43,757 nt of DNA from Halomonas sp. 25-S5 (GTDB lineage: Bacteria > Pseudomonadota > Gammaproteobacteria > Pseudomonadales > Halomonadaceae): NCBI RefSeq assembly GCF_029889845.1, contig NZ_JARANV010000030.1, positions 1-43,757 on the forward strand. The letters are read 5' to 3'. The position numbers were made by a program, and so were the translations under genes. The first letter of the stretch is position 1; the number at the start of each line of letters is the position of its first letter. The notes beneath the pieces are model-generated. The model had not been told where the DNA came from. It searched no databases and saw only the letters and a list, made by a program, of their open reading frames with translations. Shown here piece after piece: positions 32,260-41,486 of this stretch.

Positions 32260-33426
32260 ATGAACGTGCGCAAGATGACCGACCTCGACCTCAACGGCCA
32301 GCGCGTGCTGATCCGCGAAGACCTGAACGTGCCCGTCAAGCACGGCAAGGTGACCAGCGACGCCCGCCTGCGGGCCAGCCTGCCGACCATCCAGGCCGCC
32401 CTGGACGGCGGCGCCCGGGTGATGCTGATGAGCCACCTGGGCCGTCCCACCGAGGGCGAGCCGGCCGAGGCGTTCTCGCTGGCCCCGGTGGCCGAACACC
32501 TGAGCGAGCTGTTGGGCCGCCCGGTACGCCTGGTCGCCGATTACCTGGGCAGTGACGTCACGGTCGCCGACGGCGAAGTGGTGCTGCTGGAGAACGTGCG
32601 CTTCAACTCGGGTGAGAAGAAGGACGACGAGGCGCTCGCCCGGCAGTACGCCGCGCTCTGCGACGTCTTCGTGATGGATGCCTTCGGCACCGCCCACCGC
32701 GCCCAGGCCTCCACCCATGGCGTGGCGCGCTTCGCCCCCACCGCCTGCGCCGGCCCGCTGCTGGCCGCCGAGCTCGACGCCCTGGAGAAGGCGCTTGCCA
32801 CCCCGGCACGCCCCATGGTCGCCATCGTCGGCGGCTCCAAGGTCTCCACCAAGCTCGAGGTCCTCAATGCGCTCTCGGAGCGTTGCGATCAGCTGATCGT
32901 CGGCGGCGGCATCGCCAACACCTTCATCGCCGCGGCCGGCTACAACGTCGGCAAGTCGCTGCACGAGGCCGACCTGGTCGACCAGGCCAAGGCACTGATG
33001 GCGAGGGTCGAGATTCCACTGCCCTCTGATGTGGTGGTGGCCACCGAGGTTTCCGAGTCGGCCGAGGCCGTGGTCAAGCCGGTCGACCAGGTGACCGACG
33101 ACGAGATGATCCTCGACATCGGCCCGAAGACCGCCGGCCGCCTGGGCGGCCTGCTCAAGGATGCCGGCACCATCCTGTGGAACGGCCCGGTGGGCGTGTT
33201 CGAGATCGACCAGTTCGGCAAGGGGACCGAGGCGCTGTCGCGGGCCATCGCCGAGAGCAACGGCTTCTCCATCGCCGGCGGCGGCGACACCCTGGCGGCC
33301 ATCGACAAGTACGCCATCGAGGCCCAGGTCTCCTACATTTCCACCGGCGGCGGCGCCTTCCTCGAGTACGTGGAAGGCAAGACCCTGCCGGCGGTGAAGG
33401 CCCTGGAAGACGCCGCCGCACACTGA
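32260..33426 (+). CDS. pgk: phosphoglycerate kinase
   Basis: This 388-residue glycolytic enzyme moves phosphate from 1,3-bisphosphoglycerate to ADP. Signature segments are [19 protein letters not shown] (about residues 16-34), [10 protein letters not shown] (about 64-73), [18 protein letters not shown] and the C-terminal GGGDTLAAI. Length is normal (E. coli 387). It follows epd after 38 bases, with GAGGAA 11 bases before ATG 32260. The frame is open upstream into epd, which is rejected. It probably shares transcripts with epd and fba. Confidence 0.97.
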   Translation: MNVRKMTDLDLNGQRVLIREDLNVPVKHGKVTSDARLRASLPTIQAALDGGARVMLMSHLGRPTEGEPAEAFSLAPVAEHLSELLGRPVRLVADYLGSDVTVADGEVVLLENVRFNSGEKKDDEALARQYAALCDVFVMDAFGTAHRAQASTHGVARFAPTACAGPLLAAELDALEKALATPARPMVAIVGGSKVSTKLEVLNALSERCDQLIVGGGIANTFIAAAGYNVGKSLHEADLVDQAKALMARVEIPLPSDVVVATEVSESAEAVVKPVDQVTDDEMILDIGPKTAGRLGGLLKDAGTILWNGPVGVFEIDQFGKGTEALSRAIAESNGFSIAGGGDTLAAIDKYAIEAQVSYISTGGGAFLEYVEGKTLPAVKALEDAAAH

Positions 33427-33514
33427 GCCACCCGCTCCCTCGATATCCACTATCCGGCGCGGCCACCGCGGCCACGCCGTCATGACGTCCTATCTATACA
33501 GAACAGGTGAATCC

Positions 33515-34579
33515 ATGGCTCTGATCAGCATGCGCCAGCTGCTGGACCACGCCGCCGAGCATGGCTACGGCGTGCCGGCCTTCAACGTCAACAACCTCGA
33601 GCAGATGCGCGCCATCATGGAGGCCGCCGACGAGACCGACTCGCCGGTGATCGTCCAGGCCTCCGCCGGCGCCCGCAAGTATGCCGGCGCCCCCTTCCTG
33701 CGCCACCTGATCCTGGCCGCCGTGGAGGAGTTCCCGCACATCCCCGTGGTCATGCACCAGGACCACGGCACCAGCCCCGCCGTCTGCCAGCGTTCCATCC
33801 AGCTCGGTTTCTCCTCGGTGATGATGGACGGCTCCCTGGGCGAGGACGGCAAGACCCCGATGGACTACACCTACAACGTCGACGTCACCCGCCGCACCGT
33901 GGAGATGGCCCACGCCTGTGGCGTCTCGGTGGAGGGCGAGCTGGGCTGCCTGGGCAGCCTGGAGACCGGCATGGCCGGCGAGGAGGACGGCATCGGCGCC
34001 GCGGGCAAGCTGGACCACGACCAGCTGCTCACCGACCCGGAAGAGGCCGCCGACTTCGTCAAGGCCACCGGGGTCGACGCCCTGGCCATCGCCATCGGCA
34101 CCAGCCACGGCGCCTACAAGTTCACCAAGCCGCCCACCGGTGACACCCTCTCCATCCAGCGCATCAAGCAGATCCACGAGCGCATCCCGGAGACCCACCT
34201 GGTGATGCATGGCTCCTCGTCGGTGCCCCAGGAGTGGCTGGAGATCATCAACGAGTTCGGCGGCAAGATGCCCGAGACCTACGGCGTGCCGGTCGAAGAG
34301 ATCGTCGAGGGCATCCGCCACGGCGTGCGCAAGGTCAACGTCGACACCGACCTGCGCCTGGCCTCCACCGGGGCGGTGCGCCGCTTCCTGGCCGAGAACC
34401 CCGCCGAGTTCGATCCGCGCAAGTTCCTCAAGGCCTCCACGGCGGCCATGAAGGCGATCTGCAAGGCGCGCTACGAGGCCTTCGGCACCGCCGGCCAGGC
34501 CAGCAAGATCACGCCGATCGACCTCGAAGCCATGTACCTGCGCTACGAGCGCGGCGAGCTCGACCCCAAGGTATCGTGA
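33515..34579 (+). CDS. fba: class II (zinc) fructose-bisphosphate aldolase
   Basis: This 354-residue metal-dependent aldolase has MHQDHG (first zinc His, about residue 82-87), the active-site stretch VEGELGCLG with a conserved Glu, [11 protein letters not shown] and [10 protein letters not shown] with further zinc histidines. The subtype resembles the Calvin-type class II B enzymes (about 354 residues), not E. coli FbaA. ATG 33515 has AGGTGA four to nine bases upstream; an in-frame ATG at 33482 is rejected. It is 88 bases behind pgk and is followed by a clear terminator. It is the second, unrelated aldolase in this region. Confidence 0.95.
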   Translation: MALISMRQLLDHAAEHGYGVPAFNVNNLEQMRAIMEAADETDSPVIVQASAGARKYAGAPFLRHLILAAVEEFPHIPVVMHQDHGTSPAVCQRSIQLGFSSVMMDGSLGEDGKTPMDYTYNVDVTRRTVEMAHACGVSVEGELGCLGSLETGMAGEEDGIGAAGKLDHDQLLTDPEEAADFVKATGVDALAIAIGTSHGAYKFTKPPTGDTLSIQRIKQIHERIPETHLVMHGSSSVPQEWLEIINEFGGKMPETYGVPVEEIVEGIRHGVRKVNVDTDLRLASTGAVRRFLAENPAEFDPRKFLKASTAAMKAICKARYEAFGTAGQASKITPIDLEAMYLRYERGELDPKVS

Positions 34580-34599
34580 TCCCGTCAGCCTGAACCGTC

Positions 34600-34623
34600 A
34601 GGGCGGCCCCAAGGGGCCGCCCT
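34600..34623 (+). terminator. terminator of the epd-pgk-fba operon
   Basis: AGGGCGGCCCC-AA-GGGGCCGCCCT is an 11-base perfect inverted repeat 20 bases after the fba stop, followed by TGTCGTTG. The stem is very strong; the T run is short. Confidence 0.75.
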
Positions 34624-34677
34624 TGTCGTTGCGCGCCAGGCATCGCCGATGCCGCATCGCACCATTCAAGAACACTG

Positions 34678-34706
34678 TTCACAAAAAAGGGAAACTGGGC
34701 TTTAAT
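34678..34706 (+). promoter_or_regulatory. promoter before the HAD phosphatase gene
   Basis: TTCACA (34678-34683), a 17-base A-rich spacer and TTTAAT (34701-34706) form a good sigma-70-like promoter in a marked AT-rich dip. Transcription would start near 34713, about 63 bases before the gene. Confidence 0.55.
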
Positions 34707-34775
34707 ATTGGGCAGGAAGACCCGACATCTGTAACAATGAGCATATAACGTTCTGATTCTTCGTGAGGCCCGGTG

Positions 34776-35459
34776 ATGGCACGCCCCCTCTGCCTGCTCT
34801 TCGATTGCGACGGCACCCTGGTCGACAGCGAGCCACTGCTCGCCGACGAGATGTCGTCGAGCCTGACCGACGCCGGCCTGCCCTTCCAGGCCAGCGACTA
34901 CATGGGAGAGTTCCGCGGGGCCCGCTTTCGCCACATCGTCGCCGAACTGGAGCGCCGCCACGGCCACGTGGACCCGGCGCGACTCGACACCCTCGAGTGT
35001 CGCATGCGCGCCAACCTCAACCGACGCCTGGCCAGCGAGCTGATCGCCATCAATGGCGCCACCGAGGCGCTGGCCGCTCTCGCCGGCCATCCCATGGGGG
35101 TGGTCTCCAATGGCCCGGAGAACAAGATCCGTACCTCGCTCGAGGCCACCGGGCTTGCCGAGGTATTCGGCAAGCGCCTGTTCAGCGCCTATACGGCCAA
35201 CTGCTGGAAGCCCGACCCCTGCCTGTTCCGCCATGCCGCCAGCCTGATGGGCTTCGCGCCGGAGGAGTGCGTGGTCATCGACGATGCCCTGGTGGGCGTC
35301 AGGGGCGCGCTGGCGGCCGGTATGACGGTGATCCACCTCAATCGCTTCCCCGACGTCGAGGAAACGCCGGAGGGGGCCATCATGATCAGCAACATGTTCC
35401 AGCTGCCCACGGTGATCGGCCACCTGGAGAGTGGCCGCGCCCTGGCTGCCCACGCCTGA
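34776..35459 (+). CDS. HAD-superfamily phosphatase (subfamily IA)
   Basis: This 227-residue hydrolase opens with LLFDCDGTLVDSEP, carrying the nucleophile aspartate (about residue 10) and the acid/base aspartate two later. Motif II is VVSNGPE, with the motif III lysine in CWKPDPCLF and the acidic motif IV in VVIDDALVGVRGA. The cap domain of about 80 residues marks subfamily IA (YieH/Gph-like). Substrates of such enzymes are sugar or nucleotide phosphates; 6-phosphogluconate phosphatase-like activity is possible but unproven. A GTG at 34773 directly precedes ATG 34776; the ATG fits GTGAGG seven bases upstream. It has its own promoter. Confidence 0.87.
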   Translation: MARPLCLLFDCDGTLVDSEPLLADEMSSSLTDAGLPFQASDYMGEFRGARFRHIVAELERRHGHVDPARLDTLECRMRANLNRRLASELIAINGATEALAALAGHPMGVVSNGPENKIRTSLEATGLAEVFGKRLFSAYTANCWKPDPCLFRHAASLMGFAPEECVVIDDALVGVRGALAAGMTVIHLNRFPDVEETPEGAIMISNMFQLPTVIGHLESGRALAAHA

Positions 35460-35567
35460 TATCCACCGCTCCTCCTGCCACACCGCCTGTGGACAGCGGC
35501 CGCGGATGCAGACCGCCCACGCCAGGGCTATCATCGTCCGGACACTCTCGAACGCGAGGAGGCCGAC

Positions 35568-35942
35568 ATGGCATCCCTGAAGGATCAGCTCGGCGGCCTG
35601 GTCTACTCCACCGAACATGGCGATACCTGCCCGGAGTGCCGCCGGCCCCTGGCCGAGTGCGAGTGTGCCGAGCTGGCCGAACGGGCCCGTCTGGCCGAGC
35701 TCGACGGCATCGTGCGCATCCGCCGCGAGACCAGCGGCCGCAAGGGCAAGGGCGTGACCACCCTCGAGGGCATCTCGCTGCCCGAAGGCGAGCTCAAGGC
35801 TCTGGCCAAGCAACTGAAGAAGCGCTGCGGCACTGGCGGGGCGGTCAAGGAGGGCGTCGTCGAGATCCAGGGCGACCACCGCGAGCTGCTCAAGGGCGAA
35901 CTCGAGAAGCGCGGCTACCGGGTCAGGCTGGCCGGCGGTTGA
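35568..35942 (+). CDS. yciH: SUI1/eIF1-like translation factor YciH
   Basis: This is a 124-residue protein with a small N-terminal CPECRRPLAECEC cysteine cluster and a C-terminal SUI1 domain (about residues 50-120; RIRRETSGRKGKGVTTLEG and GTGGAVKEGVVEIQGDH are the core motifs). It probably binds the 30S subunit and influences start-site choice, as eIF1 does; the bacterial role is poorly defined. CGAGGAGG lies six bases before ATG 35568. Its 3' end overlaps the convergent sirtuin gene by 20 bases. Confidence 0.9.
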   Translation: MASLKDQLGGLVYSTEHGDTCPECRRPLAECECAELAERARLAELDGIVRIRRETSGRKGKGVTTLEGISLPEGELKALAKQLKKRCGTGGAVKEGVVEIQGDHRELLKGELEKRGYRVRLAGG

Positions 35943-36801
35943 TGCCTCGGGGCGCGCCGCCCGCCAGCAGCTCGCACAGCGAGGCCAGGGCCTCGGCCGG
36001 GGCGTTTACCTTCAGCGCATAGAGCGCATCGGCCCGGGTGCGGCCGAGGTTGAGACAGGCGATGGGCCGGCCCTCCCGGGCCGACGCCCGGGCGAAGCGG
36101 AAGCCGGAAAAGACCATCAGCGAGGAACCCACCACCAGCAGCGCATCGCTCTCGGCCTGCAGGGTGAAGGCGACCTCCACGGTGGTGCGCGGCACGCTGT
36201 CGCCGAAGAACACCACGTCGGGCTTGTAGATGCCGTCGCCGCAGCGCGTGCAGTCGGGCACCCGGAACCCCGAGAAGTCGGCCTCCAGGTCGGCGTCGCC
36301 GTCCGGGCCCGCCCGGGCGCCGGCCTCCAGCCAGTGCGGGTTGCGCTCGGCCAGCTCGGCATGCAGGTCATGGCGCATGCGCCGGGCACCGCAGCCCATG
36401 CAGCGCACCATGTCGGCACGGCCGTGCAGGTCGATCACCCGCCGCGAGCCGGCCCGCTGGTGCAGGCCATCAACGTTCTGGGTGATCACCCCGCTGACAT
36501 GGCCCAGCGCCTCGAGCCGCGCCAGGGCCGCGTGGGCCGCATTGGGCCTGGCCTCCTGCAGGGTACGAAAGCCCACCAGGGCCCGTGCCCAGTAGCGCTG
36601 GCGCGCCGCATGGCTGGCCATGAACACCTGGTGCTGCATGGGCGGCGGGCGCTTCCAATCGCCATGGTCGTCGCGATAGTCGGGAATGCCGCTGGCGGTG
36701 CTGATGCCGGCGCCGGTAAGTACCGCCAGGCGCGGGTGCCGCGCGACGAAGTCGGCAAGCGCCTCAAGATCACCGGAGGTGCCACTCAGAACCTGATTCA
36801 C
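35923..36801 (-). CDS. SIR2-family NAD-dependent deacylase, class II (SIRT4-like)
   Basis: This 292-residue sirtuin has LTGAGISTASGIPDYR (NAD site), TQNVDGLHQRAGS with catalytic His in the following DLHGR, zinc cysteines CMGC and CTRCG, and KPDVVFFGDSVP. The roughly 40-residue insertion between the zinc pairs and the PDGD...FRVPDC pattern resemble human SIRT4, a class II sirtuin, more than CobB. It should remove acyl groups from lysines or transfer ADP-ribose, releasing nicotinamide. The start is GTG 36801, chosen because GAGGGGG lies five bases upstream; an earlier in-frame GTG (36822) lacks such a site. It is divergent from the NERD gene. Confidence 0.87.
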   Translation of the reverse strand: MNQVLSGTSGDLEALADFVARHPRLAVLTGAGISTASGIPDYRDDHGDWKRPPPMQHQVFMASHAARQRYWARALVGFRTLQEARPNAAHAALARLEALGHVSGVITQNVDGLHQRAGSRRVIDLHGRADMVRCMGCGARRMRHDLHAELAERNPHWLEAGARAGPDGDADLEADFSGFRVPDCTRCGDGIYKPDVVFFGDSVPRTTVEVAFTLQAESDALLVVGSSLMVFSGFRFARASAREGRPIACLNLGRTRADALYALKVNAPAEALASLCELLAGGAPRGINRRPA

Positions 36802-36896
36802 ACTCGCCCCCTCACCAATCACACCGAAAGAGCATGGCCCCGCGAGGGGGAGGTTGTCTAGAATGGACCCTCCCCCCCTCAGGGCAAGGAATCCCG

Positions 36897-37808
36897 ATGG
36901 CCTGGCTGGAATACCTGCTCCCGCTGATCTTCCTGTTCCCGCTGGCGGCCACCGCGGTGATCGTGATGGCGCTGCGCAACCTGCACGATGCCCGGGTGCG
37001 CTCGCCCTTCGACGCCCACCCGCTGCGCGAGCCCGGACAGGCCCTGCGCGACCGCCTCGACCGCGCCTTCGCCGGCCTCTTCCTCGACGGCGCCCTGGGC
37101 CCCATCGTCACCCTGGCGCCGCTGGTCTACGGCATGGGCCGCATGCTCTTTTCCAGCGAGCAGAACTGGATCGAGTGGGCGCTCTACGGCGCGCTCTGCA
37201 CCCTGCTGGCACTGGTGTTCTGCTTCCTGCTGATCCGCGACTTCCAGCGCATCCGCCGGCTCAAGCTGGGACTGGCCTGCGAACTCGCCGTGGGCCAGGA
37301 GCTCGAGCGGATGATCCGCCCCGAGGCGCACCCCTACTACGTCTTCCACGACGTGCCCGGCGATGGCTATACCATCGACCATGTGGCGGTCACCCCCCAC
37401 GGCATCTTCGTGGTCGAGACCCGCGCCCGCACCCCCGCCATCACGCCCGGCGGCCGCGAGGTCAGCCTGGTCGCCGTGGAGCCGGATCGCCTGCGCTTCC
37501 CGGGCTGGAACGAGCGTCGCCCACTGCGCAAGACCCGCCAGGCCACGCGCTGGCTGACCGGCTGGCTCGAACGCCAGGTCGGCGGTCCGGTACCGGTCAA
37601 GGGCGTGCTGGCCCTGCCCGGTTGGGAGATCGACACCAGCCAGGCAGCGGACGACCTGCTGGTGGTCGGTGGCGGCGACCTGGCCAGGCAGCTCACCGCG
37701 ACCCGGCTGGGCGAGGTCGACGATGCCACCCACGACGCGGTGATCACGGTCCTGCGCCATCGCGCCAGCCTGCTGGACCTGCCGACCCTGGCGGGCCCCT
37801 CGGTCTGA
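36897..37808 (+). CDS. membrane-anchored NERD-domain protein
   Basis: This 303-residue protein has three likely membrane helices (about residues 5-26, 62-83 and 93-114) followed by a NERD (nuclease-related) domain from about 127. Nuclease-like marks are LAVGQELERMI, D161 in TIDHVAVTPHGIFVVET, E174 and R176; many NERD proteins have ETK here, so Lys is replaced by Arg. The C-terminal part (about 240-303) is poorly conserved. The domain is found in proteins thought to process nucleic acids, but activity is unproven. CAAGGA precedes ATG 36897. It converges with the RNase I gene with no bases between the stops. Confidence 0.8.
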   Translation: MAWLEYLLPLIFLFPLAATAVIVMALRNLHDARVRSPFDAHPLREPGQALRDRLDRAFAGLFLDGALGPIVTLAPLVYGMGRMLFSSEQNWIEWALYGALCTLLALVFCFLLIRDFQRIRRLKLGLACELAVGQELERMIRPEAHPYYVFHDVPGDGYTIDHVAVTPHGIFVVETRARTPAITPGGREVSLVAVEPDRLRFPGWNERRPLRKTRQATRWLTGWLERQVGGPVPVKGVLALPGWEIDTSQAADDLLVVGGGDLARQLTATRLGEVDDATHDAVITVLRHRASLLDLPTLAGPSV

Positions 37809-38603
37809 TCAGTCGAAGGTGGTGATCCGCACCCGGGTCGCGCAGCGGCCACGGTCCTGGCGCACCAGGCTCTCGGCCGCCGGGAAGTCCGCCAGGCGAG
37901 CGGCCGCGATCCCGATGCGCACCTCGGTGAGCAGGCGATTGCCGCGCCCACCGCACTCCAGCCGCAGCGCACGCCCCGTGTCCTGACCGAAGGCCGCCTC
38001 GAAGGCATTGATCAGGTCATTGCGCGCCACCTCGCCGCCCTGGTTGAGGGTCACGAAGGCACCAAAGGCACTCGCGTTGACCCGCTCGACCAGGGCCACC
38101 GAGGCCGAAAAGTACGCCGCCTCGGGCAACGCCAGGCAGGCGGCGTGCTTGGCATACTGGTAGCGGCCCAGGCAGCTGGCACGCCCCGGCATGGCGGCGT
38201 CCAGGGCGTCGCCCAGCGCTTCCGGCAGGTCGAGAGGCGGATGAGCGCGGCAGAAGCTGCCGTCGGGTCGCGGCGTCTCGAGGAAGCAGCCCTCGCGCCA
38301 CCAGCGGCGCCGGTCGATGCCACGCTCGGCGAAGCGCGCGGGCAGCGAGGGCCACAGGCCGTGCAGCACGAAGCCCCGCTCGGCCCCCTCGCGCAGGTCC
38401 GGTTCACGGCACTCCCGGGGTGGGCGCGAGCGGCTCTCGCAGAAGCCGGGGTGCCAGGTCAGCGCCAGGGTGTAGTGGTCGAAGCCCTCGGCCGGAAGCC
38501 CCTCGAGGGGTGCCTCGGCCAGGGACGGCAAGGCCGCCAGCAGCAGCACCAGCCCGAGCAGCGCACTTCGCCAACCAGCCGCTGCGGCCCGCAGCATCGC
38601 CAT
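37809..38603 (-). CDS. rna: periplasmic ribonuclease I (RNase T2 family)
   Basis: This 264-residue secreted RNase has a signal peptide (residues 1 to about 30, cleaved near AEA). Conserved active site I is LHGLWP with His81. Active site II reads RYQYAKHAACL with Lys152 and His153. By memory E. coli RNase I has RYEYAKHGAC, so the catalytic-site Glu is Gln149 here and Gly is Ala. ALTWHPGFC, the DERRW-like DRRRW and multiple cysteines agree with the E. coli enzyme, as does length (268). The protein would degrade RNA in the periplasm, perhaps weakly. It starts one base after the dgt stop, suggesting co-transcription. A start two codons later (38597) is possible. Confidence 0.85.
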   Translation of the reverse strand: MAMLRAAAAGWRSALLGLVLLLAALPSLAEAPLEGLPAEGFDHYTLALTWHPGFCESRSRPPRECREPDLREGAERGFVLHGLWPSLPARFAERGIDRRRWWREGCFLETPRPDGSFCRAHPPLDLPEALGDALDAAMPGRASCLGRYQYAKHAACLALPEAAYFSASVALVERVNASAFGAFVTLNQGGEVARNDLINAFEAAFGQDTGRALRLECGGRGNRLLTEVRIGIAAARLADFPAAESLVRQDRGRCATRVRITTFD

Positions 38604-38604
38604 C

Positions 38605-39954
38605 TCAATCCCCCCGCAGCCGGCCGCCCATCTCCTGGGCCAGGTCCACGGCGTAGTGGTCGGTCATGCCGCCGATGAAGTCGAGCATGCGCCGGTAGCT
38701 GTCGTAGAGGCTCCAGGAAGGGCGCGGGGTGTTCTCGCCGATCAGCGCCAGCACGCGCTGGTGCTTGAAGGTGGACCGGCCGGTATGGTGCAGCTCATGG
38801 GCGGCACCGATAAAGGCCTCCAGAAGTATTCCCAGCGTCGTATAAGCACCGATCTCCAGCTTGGCCTTGCGCTCGTTCTGGAAGATCCGCTCGCGGGCCA
38901 GCTGCTTGGCCGCCTTCACCCCCCAGCCCAGGTCCGGGTGACAGAGCTCCAGCAGGTCGTCCTTGAGGCGCCCGCCCAGCAGTTCGGCCTCGTGCAGCAC
39001 GAACACCGCCCCCACGTCGTTCACCGCCCGCTCCATGGCCGCGCCGCGCAGGGCGGCGATGCGCCGCCGCTGGGAGACCCCATGGCGCTGCATGGTGGCG
39101 TAGTCGGCGGGTTCGCCGCCAGCGATCTGGATCAGGATCTCGGTGACCTCTTCAAAGCGCAGGATGCCCATCTCCAGGCCATCCTCCAGGTCGAGCAGCG
39201 CATAGCAGATGTCGTCGGCGGCCTCCACCAGCCAGGCCAGCGGGTGGCGGCACCAGCGCCCCTCGCCGCGGGGCAGCAGGCCCAACAGCTCGGCCACCTC
39301 GGCCAGCAGCTCGCGCTCGCTCTGGTAGCAGCCGAACTTGCCGGCCGCCCCGCCGTGCTCCACGGTCCAGGGGTACTTGAGCAGGGTGCCGAGCGTCGCC
39401 GTGGTCAGGCGCATGCCACCGCGGAACTGGTTGTACTCCACCTGAGTGACGATGCGAAAGCCCTGGGCATTGCCCTCGTAGGTGAGCAGGTCCTGGCGCT
39501 CGGGCGCCGAGAGCCCCTCCAGCAGGCCGCTGCCATCGGCCGCGGCGCGGGCGAACCAGTCGCGGATGGCGTACTCGCCGGCATGGCCGAAGGGCGGGTT
39601 GCCGATGTCGTGGCCCAGGCAGGCGGCCTGCACGATCACCCCCAAGTCCGCCGGGGTGATCCAGTCGGGCAGCCGGCCACTCAGCCGCTCGCCGACGATC
39701 ATGCCCAGCGAGCGCCCCACGCAGCCCACTTCCAGGGAGTGAGTCAGCCGGGTGTGAATATGGTCGTTGTCGGTCAGCGGGTGGACCTGGGTCTTGCGCC
39801 CCAGGCGCCGGAAGGAGCCGGCGAAGACGATGCGGTCGTGGTCCTTGTGGAAGGGGCTGCGGCCGATCTCGTCGCGGCCGCCACCGGGGCGCTCGCCGCG
39901 CCGGTCATGCAGGCGACCCGGATCGAGCAGCCGCTCCCAGCTCATCTGCGTCAT
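38605..39954 (-). CDS. dgt: dGTPase-like HD-domain triphosphohydrolase
   Basis: This is a 449-residue hydrolase that removes triphosphate from dGTP or other dNTPs. Metal-binding residues are in TRLTHSLEVG (about residues 68-77) and ACLGHDIGNPPFGHAGE (about 112-128), the HD motif. DRIVFAGSFRRLGRKTQVHP is the family N-terminal signature, and EAADDICYALLDLEDG carries the final Asp. It is the dGTPase subfamily 1 length. GGAGAG lies nine bases before ATG 39954. It lies 119 bases behind ntrC on the same strand and is followed directly by the RNase I gene. Confidence 0.9.
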   Translation of the reverse strand: MTQMSWERLLDPGRLHDRRGERPGGGRDEIGRSPFHKDHDRIVFAGSFRRLGRKTQVHPLTDNDHIHTRLTHSLEVGCVGRSLGMIVGERLSGRLPDWITPADLGVIVQAACLGHDIGNPPFGHAGEYAIRDWFARAAADGSGLLEGLSAPERQDLLTYEGNAQGFRIVTQVEYNQFRGGMRLTTATLGTLLKYPWTVEHGGAAGKFGCYQSERELLAEVAELLGLLPRGEGRWCRHPLAWLVEAADDICYALLDLEDGLEMGILRFEEVTEILIQIAGGEPADYATMQRHGVSQRRRIAALRGAAMERAVNDVGAVFVLHEAELLGGRLKDDLLELCHPDLGWGVKAAKQLARERIFQNERKAKLEIGAYTTLGILLEAFIGAAHELHHTGRSTFKHQRVLALIGENTPRPSWSLYDSYRRMLDFIGGMTDHYAVDLAQEMGGRLRGD

Positions 39955-40073
39955 GGGTGTTCTCTCCTTGGATGGCCCATTCTGGCAGCCCCGAGCGCCG
40001 GCGCCCAGCCTACCGAGAGATCACAGCTAGCACGGAACACGACGCCTGGCGGCTGGGCCGCTTGTAACCAAGC

Positions 40074-41486
40074 CTACTCCCCGTCTGCCAGCGCCGGCAG
40101 CAGCGTCTTGAGCTTGCGGGTGAGCGTGTTGCGCCCCCAGCCCAGCAGCTCGGCGGCCTCGCCCTTGCGTCCCCCGGTGTGCTTGAGCGCCGTCTCGATC
40201 AGGATGCGCTCGACGTCCGGCACCGCCTCCTCGAGCAGGTGGGTGTGGCCCGCGGCCAGGGCCCGGTCGGCCCAGTCGCGGATGGCGGTGCGCCAGTCGC
40301 CGGCGTTGCCCTCGGTGGCGCCGGGCTCACGCAGCTCCTGCGGCAGGTCCTCGACGAGGACCTCGCGACCGGAGGCCATCACCGTCAGCCAGCGGCAGGT
40401 ATTCTCCAGCTGGCGGACGTTGCCCGGCCAGGGCAGCCGGGTGAAGTGAGTCTCGGCCTCGGGGGTCAGCACCTTGACGTCGGTGGTGAGCTCCTTGGCC
40501 GCCTCGGCCAGGAAGTGGCGCGCCAGCCGCGGGATGTCCTCGCGACGCTCGGCCAGCTTCGGCAGATGCACGCGGATCACGTTGAGGCGGTGGAAGAGGT
40601 CCTCGCGGAAGCGCCCGTCTTCCACCAGGGTCTCCAGGTTCTGGTGGGTGGCGGCGATGATCCTCACGTCCACCTTCACCGAGGTGTGCCCTCCCACCCG
40701 GTAGAACTCGCCGTCGGCCAGCACCCGCAGCAGGCGGGTCTGGGTCTCGGCGGGCATGTCGCCGATCTCGTCGAGGAACAGGGTCCCACCGTCGGCCTGC
40801 TCGAAGCGTCCCTGGCGCTGGGCGGTCGCGCCAGTGAAGGCGCCCTTCTCGTGGCCGAACAGCTCCGACTCGATCAGGTCCTTGGGGATCGCCGCCATGT
40901 TCAGGGCGATGAACGGCTTGCCAGCCCGCGGGCTGTGCTGGTGCAGTGCCCGGGCCACCCGCTCCTTGCCGGTCCCCGACTCGCCGTTGATCAGCACGGT
41001 GATGTGCGAGTGCGACAGTCGGCCGATGGCGCGGAACACCTCCTGCATGGCCGGGGCCTCGCCGATGATCTCGGCATCCAGCCCCTCGGGCACGCTGACC
41101 GGACGACGCCGCTCGCGGGCATGGGCCACGGCCCGTCGCACCAGGGCCAGGGCCTCGTCCACGTCGAAGGGCTTGGGCAGGTACTCGAAGGCGCCGCCTT
41201 GATAGGAGGCCACAGCGCTGTCGAGGTCGGAATGCGCCGTCATCACGATCACCGGCAGCTCCGGATGGACCTCGCGCACCTTGGCCATCAGGTCCAGACC
41301 GTCGATGCCCGGCATGCGGATATCGGTGACCAGCACGTCCGGCGGCGCCTCGAGCAGGCGCTCCAGGGCACGATCGGCCCGATCGACGGTCTCGACCTCG
41401 AGGTCGGGCTGGGCCAGGGCACGCTCCAGCACCCAGCGAATGGCGCGATCGTCGTCGATGACCACCACGCGTGCGACATCAGTCAT
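40074..41486 (-). CDS. ntrC: nitrogen regulator NtrC (sigma-54 activator)
   Basis: This 470-residue response regulator has Asp55 in VTDIRMPGIDG as phospho-acceptor. The AAA+ domain (about 140-370) holds Walker A GESGTGKE, the GAFTGA loop and Walker B FLDEIGD. A Fis-type helix-turn-helix lies at the C terminus (GRKGEAAELLGWGRNTLTRK). Phosphorylated by NtrB under nitrogen limitation, it activates sigma-54 promoters. It overlaps ntrB by eight bases. A candidate NtrC box and sigma-54 promoter lie before ntrB, so the operon is probably self-regulated. Confidence 0.95.
   Translation of the reverse strand: MTDVARVVVIDDDRAIRWVLERALAQPDLEVETVDRADRALERLLEAPPDVLVTDIRMPGIDGLDLMAKVREVHPELPVIVMTAHSDLDSAVASYQGGAFEYLPKPFDVDEALALVRRAVAHARERRRPVSVPEGLDAEIIGEAPAMQEVFRAIGRLSHSHITVLINGESGTGKERVARALHQHSPRAGKPFIALNMAAIPKDLIESELFGHEKGAFTGATAQRQGRFEQADGGTLFLDEIGDMPAETQTRLLRVLADGEFYRVGGHTSVKVDVRIIAATHQNLETLVEDGRFREDLFHRLNVIRVHLPKLAERREDIPRLARHFLAEAAKELTTDVKVLTPEAETHFTRLPWPGNVRQLENTCRWLTVMASGREVLVEDLPQELREPGATEGNAGDWRTAIRDWADRALAAGHTHLLEEAVPDVERILIETALKHTGGRKGEAAELLGWGRNTLTRKLKTLLPALADGE

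Noticed and set aside
40050..40062. GCGGC-TGG-GCCGC hairpin after ntrC
   Set aside because: A five-base stem without a T run is too common in GC-rich DNA to call a terminator.
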